A stretch of DNA of 45,534 bases, taken from NCBI GenBank assembly GCA_050013075.1, contig JBEKFZ010000029.1:1-45534 (forward strand), in the 5' to 3' direction. A model generated the notes under the pieces. The model was not told the origin of the DNA and did not search any database. It worked only from the letters and a program-made list of their open reading frames with translations. This DNA comes from JBEKIK01 sp050013075. GTDB taxonomy: Bacteria > Planctomycetota > Planctomycetia > Pirellulales > Thermoguttaceae. How positions within the stretch are numbered: the stretch's first letter is position 1; each line of letters begins with the position of its first letter. A program made the position numbers and the translations under genes. Of this stretch, positions 40,120 through 45,534 are shown one piece after another.

Positions 40120-42264
40120 ATGTCTAGTCTGTTTCTTTTTGCGGCCTCCGACAAGCTGCTTCAGTTGGCGAAAGTGGATTACTTTATCATCGCCATCTAT
40201 TTCGTGGTGGTGCTGGCCATCGGTTTCTACTTGAAGAAGTTTGCCGGCACGGGCGAGGATTTCTTCATGGCCGGCCGCAAGATGACTGCTTGGATAGCGG
40301 GCTTAAGTTTCATATCGGCCAATCTTAGTTCGCTGGAGACGATGGGCTGGTCGGCCATGGCCTATCAATACGGCATGTTGGGGGCGCATGCCTATCTGAT
40401 CGGCGCAATTCCGGCGATACTTTTTTTGGCTGTGGTGATGATGCCATTCTATTATATATGTAAGACGCATTCCGTTCCCGGGTATCTAAAACTGCGTTAC
40501 GGCGAGGCGAGCCGTTCACTGGCCGGCATTTCCTTCGCCTTTATGACCGTGCTCGTGAGCGGGGCCAGCATGTTCGCCATGGCGAAGATCTTGCACTTGC
40601 TTTTGGGCTGGCCCATGTACATGAGCATCTGGGTGTCCTCGCTGACGGTCGCTGTATACGTGACGCTGGGAGGATTACTCTCCGCGGTGTTTAACGAGGT
40701 GCTGCAGTTCTTCCTGATATGGTTGGGCACGCTGCTGGTGCCCATCCTTGGTATGATCCAGGCGGGCGGGTGGAAGCAAATGATGGCCACCATTCAGGAG
40801 AATGTAAAAATCATTCATCCCACGGTTCAGAACGCCGACTTCACCAGTCTGTGGCGCAACCTGGGTTCTTTCGATAGCAACCCGATGGGGATCGACTGGT
40901 TCGGCATGGTTTTTGGGCTGGGTCTGGCGGTAAGTTTCGGCTATTGGTGCACCGACTTCCTTCAAGTGCAGCGGGTGATCGTGGCCAAGAACCTGCGCGC
41001 AGCTCAGAACGGCACCATCATCGGGGCGATGTTGAAGATGTGCGTGCCGCTTATTGTCACCATTCCGGGATTATTGGGATTGGCGGTGTTGTTGAACTCG
41101 AACGGTTCGCCCCTGGTCCTGGTTCCGGAAAGCGATCCTCGCGCTGGGATTACGCATCAGACTTACAACGACGTTCTGCCGCTTTTGATGGGGCAGTATC
41201 TTGGCCCGGGTTTGCTTGGTCTGGGCGTAACCGCCATGATTGCCGGCTTTATGTCGGGCATGGCCGGGAACGTCAGCGCCTTTGCCACGGTCTGGACCTA
41301 CGACGTATACAAACCGCTCTTGAACCGCAACGCCGGCGACCGTCATTATCTTAACATGGGCCGGTGGAGTTCGATTGTGGGCGTGCTGATATCGATCGGA
41401 ACGGCTTACGCGCTTTTTTGGTTCTCGAACATACTCGAGTTTTTGCAAGTGCTGGTGTTTTTCTTTATCGTGCCCTTGTTCGGCGTGGTGATTTTGGGGA
41501 TGCTGTGGAAACGGGCCACCGCGGCCGGCGGTTTTTGGGGCTTTTTAAGCGCGATTGTCGTGTCGATGTGCATGTGGGTTTTCGTGCACTCGTTTCCCCA
41601 AGGCTATATGCCGCAGCCAAAGGTCGTCCTTGAAAAAGGGGCCGTGGTGAGCTTGGAAAAGACTACCGAAAAAGGGATGGAGAAAATCGATCGCGTCATA
41701 ATTGAAAGCGGCAAAGTCCAAACCACCAACGTGCCCCTTGTCATGGAAGGCAATACTTCGCCCGTATTATCCGGCGACATGGAAATCAAAGACGGCAATG
41801 TTTCGCTTCCGGCAAGGTGCGATAATGGGGGCAAATCCGTATACATTCAAATCCTCGCCCCCGAGGTGCTTTTGGCGGAGAGCGAAAAAACCGAAAAATT
41901 CGGCATCGAGGACGTGCCGATCGTGCTGAAGCCGGGTGTTCAAGTCCATGCGACCGAGGTGCTGCAATACTTTGTTCCGTCGGCGTTCAATCCGGAGCAT
42001 ACTAAATACATCGCCCGCTCCGAAAAGGCCAAACCCATGGCGGTGAATATGTACAGTGCCTTTTGGACGTTCCTGGTGTGTTTGGCGGTGACAATCGGCG
42101 TTAGCCTGTTCACCAAGCCCAAGACGGACGCAGAGTTGAAGGACCTGGTTTACGGCCTTACACCCTTGCCCGACGAAGGATCTTGTCCGTGGTATAAACA
42201 TCCTGCGCTTTGGGCGGCCGTGGTGGGGATTGTTTTGGTAGCAGTGAATATAATCTTTTGGTAA
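40120..42264 (+). CDS. SSS-family sodium/solute symporter
   Basis: The 714-residue protein shows the SSS signature: DYFIIAIYFVVVLAIGFYLKK at the start, EDFFMAGRKMTAWIAGLSFISANLSSLETMGWSA, then TLGGLLSAVFNEVLQFFLIW. About a dozen membrane helices are present. GAGG lies before the ATG and a promoter at 40044. A charged, mostly soluble segment of about 150 residues (496-645) sits before the last helices; common SSS proteins do not have it. The substrate is probably a sugar or similar compound, in view of the glycosidase gene downstream, but this is inference. The next small membrane gene starts ten bases later. Confidence 0.92.
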   Translation: MSSLFLFAASDKLLQLAKVDYFIIAIYFVVVLAIGFYLKKFAGTGEDFFMAGRKMTAWIAGLSFISANLSSLETMGWSAMAYQYGMLGAHAYLIGAIPAILFLAVVMMPFYYICKTHSVPGYLKLRYGEASRSLAGISFAFMTVLVSGASMFAMAKILHLLLGWPMYMSIWVSSLTVAVYVTLGGLLSAVFNEVLQFFLIWLGTLLVPILGMIQAGGWKQMMATIQENVKIIHPTVQNADFTSLWRNLGSFDSNPMGIDWFGMVFGLGLAVSFGYWCTDFLQVQRVIVAKNLRAAQNGTIIGAMLKMCVPLIVTIPGLLGLAVLLNSNGSPLVLVPESDPRAGITHQTYNDVLPLLMGQYLGPGLLGLGVTAMIAGFMSGMAGNVSAFATVWTYDVYKPLLNRNAGDRHYLNMGRWSSIVGVLISIGTAYALFWFSNILEFLQVLVFFFIVPLFGVVILGMLWKRATAAGGFWGFLSAIVVSMCMWVFVHSFPQGYMPQPKVVLEKGAVVSLEKTTEKGMEKIDRVIIESGKVQTTNVPLVMEGNTSPVLSGDMEIKDGNVSLPARCDNGGKSVYIQILAPEVLLAESEKTEKFGIEDVPIVLKPGVQVHATEVLQYFVPSAFNPEHTKYIARSEKAKPMAVNMYSAFWTFLVCLAVTIGVSLFTKPKTDAELKDLVYGLTPLPDEGSCPWYKHPALWAAVVGIVLVAVNIIFW

Positions 42265-42274
42265 GGACGAAAAT

Positions 42275-42490
42275 ATGGAATCCGAACATCAGATACCGAT
42301 TTGGTTTTTCATCGGCGCCCTGTTGGGCGTATACGGAGTAATAATCCTTGTCACGGGGATTTACTTGGTGTTTTTTCCCCCGCCCGCGGATCAACAACTC
42401 GCCCTGAGCAACTTGCACGCCGACATCTGGTGGGGCGCGATGATGACGATATTGGGCTCGTTTTATTGCATCCGCTTCCGGCCGAAATAG
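42275..42490 (+). CDS. Small membrane protein downstream of symporter
   Basis: The 71-residue protein has two membrane helices (about 8-33 and 50-65). It starts ten bases after the symporter with AAGGA upstream, so the two are surely co-transcribed. Similar tiny proteins are common beside SSS transporters in this phylum; whether it is a subunit is unknown. No enzyme motif is present. Confidence 0.8.
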   Translation: MESEHQIPIWFFIGALLGVYGVIILVTGIYLVFFPPPADQQLALSNLHADIWWGAMMTILGSFYCIRFRPK

Positions 42491-42492
42491 AT

Positions 42493-42523
42493 GGGGAGGA
42501 GAAAAGCCGCGTCCCCTTTTTTT
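42493..42523 (+). terminator. Short hairpin with T7 tail after the symporter operon
   Basis: GGGGA (42493-42497) can pair with TCCCC (42512-42516), followed by seven T. The stem is short and the loop 14 bases, so this is a weak terminator at best. It lies between convergent genes. Confidence 0.35.
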
Positions 42524-44507
42524 ATTTTCCCGACGGGCGCAGGCGGATGAGGAACACGCCGTGGCGGCCGACGGTTGCGGTGAACTGATTTTCGTATTCA
42601 CCCAGGTCTTTTTGTCGCCAGAGGTCGCGGACTATTTGTTTGCCCGAGATGCCCAAGTCGGGCCAGTTAGCGGTGACCTGGTTTTCGATTTCGCCGCGGT
42701 TGAACAGACCCGCGGCCAGGCAGCCGTCGTCTAGTTCTTTCACCCAGACTTCCGATTCGTGCACCTGGGACACGCACCGGGCTTGTACTCCCAAGGGATC
42801 TTGATTTAGCGCGAGCACTTCGTCATTTATGAGCAGATTGAGGGTGAATTCATCAAGTTTTGTCAAGTCGCAGCCCACAAGCAGCGGCGAGCAGAGCAGG
42901 CACCAAAGGCTGACTTGGGTATATTGCTCGCTGGGCGTGAGCCTGGTTGGATGGGGATTTTGCCAACCTATCGTGCCCACGACGAGCAGGTCGGCGTTGT
43001 TCCAATGTCCGGGTTTGGCCGATTGTTCATGTCCGGCCTGGGCGAAGCCGATTTTGGACACGTTCGACCAACTATCGGTAATATCGGGGGTTGCGAGCCA
43101 GCAATTTCCTCCGATGTCGTCCCCCATTGCCCGGAACATGGAAGGGGCGTAAACGCTAAGGACCATGTCGCGTCGGGTTTTGTTTAGCGACGTTTTTATC
43201 AGTTGGTAAACCTCTTTCAAACCTGGAAGGGCCTTTTTCCGGTTGACTTCCATGTAGGTGGCCCAATTGAATTTATAGTAATCGAATCCCCACTCGGCAA
43301 AGCGATCAATGTCTTTTTCCTGTTGCCGGAAGGCTTCTATGGGATCGGTGGAGTTATAACGAGCGCGGGGGGCGGCAATTCCGGCCTTCAATCCCTTGTC
43401 GTGGATGTAATCGCACAGGGCCTTCATGTCTGGAAATTTGACGTTGGGATTACTTGTGCTCTTTTCATCGCGGGAATTACTTTGCAGCAAGGGATCACTG
43501 CCGTTTGACTGGGGCAGCCAGCCTTCGTCGATGTTGACGTAGGTCCAGCCGTGGTCGATCAATCCGCTTTGGACCATGGCATCGGCTGCGGATCGGACTT
43601 TGGCGTCGTCCACGGTGCGGGCGAAGCAGAGCCGGCTGCTCCAGCCCATGGGCGGCGTCAAGGCAATTGTGTCGCCGCAGACTATTTTCAGTTCGCGCTG
43701 GTTTCGGCCCAAGCCGTTTTTCGCATTTAGGATGACGATATATTCCCCGCGATTTTGAATTGAACCGGTGATCCGGCCGGTTTGGGGATCGAGGCGCAAG
43801 CCCTCGGGCAGATTTTCCGCGGAAAAGACAATCGGCCGCCGGCCCGTGGCCGCAATGGTATAGAGGAAAGGGGAACCGGGGCCGACGCCGAATACTCCGG
43901 CCCCGTTAATGCGCGGGGTGAGCGGCGGCGGGGGGGTAAGGATCACGGGCTCTTCGGGAGGTAATGCGATGGTTTCCGGGCGATCGCCCGTGTACTCGAT
44001 TTTGGCGTCGGCCCAATCGGCATGATCGAAAGCGAATCCATCGCCGGCATCGCCGACCATCAAAAGGAGCAATTTCACGCCCTTTAGATTTACATCGACC
44101 TTTTTCGCTGGGTGCCCGGCTTTCATCACGTCGCTTTTCCAGAGTTCGCGCCCGTCGCCAAGCACGCGGAACACGGCGCTGGACGCCGGGGACTTGTTGA
44201 CATCGTCGTCTATGCCCACGAAAGCGGTAAAACGCTGGGCGCCGCCTTTCAGATCTATATAAAGGGTGCTAACGGCGTGGGTGCCCAAACCGTGTTCAAA
44301 TTTCTTGCCGCCAATGGAAAGGGGACGTCCGTCGATGGATTTATCGGTTTGGGGTTCGCCCCAGTCTTGCCGGACCTTGCTCTTGCTCAGATCGAGTGAA
44401 CTCAAGGAAACGGTCTCGGTTGCCCGGGCTGGCAAGGAGAACATTATTCCCGCCAATAATATTACAATTGACCTTACTGAAAAACAGTTTACGTTATAAG
44501 GAGTCAT
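42522..44507 (-). CDS. Secreted NPCBM-GH27 (alpha-galactosidase-like) protein, nucleophile position Asn
   Basis: The 661-residue protein has a signal peptide (1-29), an NPCBM sugar-binding domain (about 33-172; GKKFEHGLGTHAVSTLYIDL), a Pro-rich linker, an Ig-like He_PIG-type domain (about 200-276; ENLPEGLRLDPQTGRITGS) and a GH27 catalytic domain (from TPPMGWSS, 284). It keeps YVNIDEGW (323-330) and the acid/base region TPDITDSW (Asp475), but where the family nucleophile Asp lies in a K-Y-D-W type motif it has YYKFNW with Asn414. That predicts loss of normal hydrolysis. The start has AAAGGGG upstream and a promoter at 44550-44578. It is convergent with the symporter genes. Confidence 0.88.
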   Translation of the reverse strand: MTPYNVNCFSVRSIVILLAGIMFSLPARATETVSLSSLDLSKSKVRQDWGEPQTDKSIDGRPLSIGGKKFEHGLGTHAVSTLYIDLKGGAQRFTAFVGIDDDVNKSPASSAVFRVLGDGRELWKSDVMKAGHPAKKVDVNLKGVKLLLLMVGDAGDGFAFDHADWADAKIEYTGDRPETIALPPEEPVILTPPPPLTPRINGAGVFGVGPGSPFLYTIAATGRRPIVFSAENLPEGLRLDPQTGRITGSIQNRGEYIVILNAKNGLGRNQRELKIVCGDTIALTPPMGWSSRLCFARTVDDAKVRSAADAMVQSGLIDHGWTYVNIDEGWLPQSNGSDPLLQSNSRDEKSTSNPNVKFPDMKALCDYIHDKGLKAGIAAPRARYNSTDPIEAFRQQEKDIDRFAEWGFDYYKFNWATYMEVNRKKALPGLKEVYQLIKTSLNKTRRDMVLSVYAPSMFRAMGDDIGGNCWLATPDITDSWSNVSKIGFAQAGHEQSAKPGHWNNADLLVVGTIGWQNPHPTRLTPSEQYTQVSLWCLLCSPLLVGCDLTKLDEFTLNLLINDEVLALNQDPLGVQARCVSQVHESEVWVKELDDGCLAAGLFNRGEIENQVTANWPDLGISGKQIVRDLWRQKDLGEYENQFTATVGRHGVFLIRLRPSGK

Positions 44508-44549
44508 TTTCGTTTACCCCTTTAAAGAAAAGGATTGTCAACATCTATA

Positions 44550-44578
44550 ATCATAGCAAAACCCAGGCGATCTAACAA
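44550..44578 (-). promoter_or_regulatory. Sigma-70-type promoter for the GH27 gene
   Basis: On the minus strand TTGTTA (44578-44573) and TATGAT (44555-44550) have a 17-base spacer. The GH27 start lies 42 bases downstream of the -10. Confidence 0.6.
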
Positions 44579-44708
44579 TGTTTTTTTTGCGGCCGGCGGC
44601 AACTTTGGATGCATATCGCATTTTTTGCCTTAAATCCCTGATTTTCAGTCTCCAATCCCTTGCCTTTGACAATAAAATGGCATGGGCGATGGTGCAATGG
44701 GTTCCGCC

Positions 44709-44737
44709 TTGTTCTGATTGGCAATGGGTTCTATAAT
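44709..44737 (+). promoter_or_regulatory. Promoter placing the transcript start at the ATG (leaderless)
   Basis: TTGTTC (44709-44714) and a perfect TATAAT (44732-44737) have a 17-base spacer. The ATG of the acetolactate-synthase-like gene begins at 44744, seven bases after the -10, where transcription should start. Confidence 0.65.
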
Positions 44738-44743
44738 TCCGCC

Positions 44744-45534
44744 ATGAAAGCAGCCGAACTATTTGTGCGTTGTCTGGAGAATGAAGGGGTAAAATATCTT
44801 TTCGGTCTGCCGGGCGAGGAAAACCTGGACGTGATGGACGCCATGCTGGATAGTACGATCAAGTTCGTAACTACCCGGCACGAGCAGGCGGCGGCCTTCA
44901 TGGCCGACGTTTACGGCCGGTTGACGTGCAAGGCGGGCGTGTGTCTGGCGACTTTGGGGCCCGGGGCCACGAATTTAATCACCGGCGTGGCCGATGCGCA
45001 CTTGGATTACGCCCCGATGGTGGCCATATCCGGCCAGGCCGCCACGACCGCCATGCACAAGGAGAGTCACCAGCATCTTGATTTGGTCAATTTGTTTCGC
45101 CCGATCACGAAATACTGCACCCAGGTGATCGAGCCGCAGACCGTTCCGGAGGTGGTGCGCAAGGCCTTCAAACAGGCCCAGACCGGCCGATTCGGCGTGA
45201 GTTACATCGACTTTCCCGAAAACGTGGCCAAGATGGAAGTGGAAGGGCTAAAACCCTTGACGGTCCACCAGCCCGTGCCGCCGGTGCCTGCGCCCATTCA
45301 GATCCAGCGCGCCGCGGAGATGATAAACAAAGCCCGCTGCCCGATTATTTTGGCCGGCAACGGAGTGGTTCGGGCGGGAGGCACCGAGTCGCTTTTGAAT
45401 TTCGCCGAAAAGCTCAACATTCCCGTGGTCGAAACTTTCATGACCAAGGGCGTGATACCCTCGTCGCACCGTTTGTGCCTGGGCACGGTGGGATTGAAGG
45501 CCCACGATTACGTGCTTTGCGCGTTCGATCGGGC
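44744..45534 (+). CDS. Acetolactate-synthase-like TPP enzyme (partial, runs off window)
   Basis: The first 263 codons are present. The N-terminal TPP domain is plain: LFGLPGEENLDVMDAML, the catalytic Glu in RHEQAAAFMADVYGR, GVCLATLGPGATNLITGVADA and ISGQAATTAMHKESHQ. This is the order of acetolactate synthase large subunits and related TPP decarboxylases. The second domain starts near IQIQRAAEMINKARCPIILAGNGV. Typical length is 550-600 residues, so more than half is missing. There is no ribosome site; the promoter fits a leaderless transcript. AlsS-type or IlvB-type cannot be told from this part. Confidence 0.9.
   Translation, partial: MKAAELFVRCLENEGVKYLFGLPGEENLDVMDAMLDSTIKFVTTRHEQAAAFMADVYGRLTCKAGVCLATLGPGATNLITGVADAHLDYAPMVAISGQAATTAMHKESHQHLDLVNLFRPITKYCTQVIEPQTVPEVVRKAFKQAQTGRFGVSYIDFPENVAKMEVEGLKPLTVHQPVPPVPAPIQIQRAAEMINKARCPIILAGNGVVRAGGTESLLNFAEKLNIPVVETFMTKGVIPSSHRLCLGTVGLKAHDYVLCAFDR

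Overview
The window looks like a chromosomal segment of a Planctomycetota bacterium; this is an inference from gene content, not from a marker gene. The signs are an ECF sigma factor next to a zinc-finger Ser/Thr kinase, a type II secretion-like cluster with PilM/PilO-type partners, secreted EF-hand and Gly/Met-rich proteins, an NPCBM-GH27 protein, an SSS symporter with a tiny membrane partner, and repeat-rich intergenic DNA. The standard genetic code fits almost everything, with two notable in-frame TAA exceptions.

Layout. (1) 1-8.9 kb is accessory: a tRNA-Asn (its first base lies outside the window), a probable DUF4365 remnant, a tightly overlapping three-gene cassette (DGQHR-domain protein, unknown protein with a HEPN-like helix pair, D12-class DNA adenine methyltransferase) that looks like a DNA-modification or defence unit, a secreted GH28-like protein, and a class III cyclase-like protein. 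Related repeats lie on both sides (about 244-395 and 8378-8500). (2) 8.98-13.1 kb, minus strand: ECF sigma factor, zinc-finger kinase with one membrane helix, and a protein with three tandem repeats of about 145 residues. The sigma gene is cut by an in-frame TAA between regions 2 and 4. The kinase and repeat protein lie in one frame separated by a single TAA, so together they look like one receptor kinase. (3) 13.6-16.3 kb: a secreted protein of unknown function and a membrane-anchored HEAT-like protein. (4) 16.3-27.1 kb, minus strand: gspE-F-G-H-I-J-K, then pilM/gspL-like and pilO/gspM-like genes; no secretin or prepilin peptidase is present. (5) 27.3-29.7 kb: divergent secreted glycine-rich and EF-hand proteins. 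(6) 29.9-39.9 kb, mostly housekeeping: LptF/G-type permease, aminotransferase, ComF-like protein, DUF502 protein, hemC, DUF2007/zinc-ribbon membrane protein, an alpha-CTD/sigma-4 fusion protein, HIT protein and Trm112-like protein. (7) 40-45.5 kb, carbohydrate uptake and breakdown: SSS symporter, small membrane protein, NPCBM-GH27 protein with an altered catalytic residue, and the start of an acetolactate-synthase-like gene read from a promoter that places its ATG at the predicted transcript start.

The most unusual layer is not a gene. Intergenic gaps carry many imperfect tandem arrays whose unit is always 7 bases but whose unit sequence differs from array to array. Several arrays flank, in fixed order and orientation, a composite element made of two short hairpins (A: GTGGGCAGT / ACTGCCCAC; B: AAACCGC / GCGGTTT). 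Arrays run right up to the start codons of gspF, pilM, hemC and an aminotransferase, where no Shine-Dalgarno sequence is seen, and they are translated inside the prepilin leaders of gspH, gspI and gspK. Since 7 is not a multiple of 3, a change in copy number would shift the leader frame, which raises the possibility of phase-variable secretion. That is a hypothesis; the arrays and their positions are read directly from the sequence.
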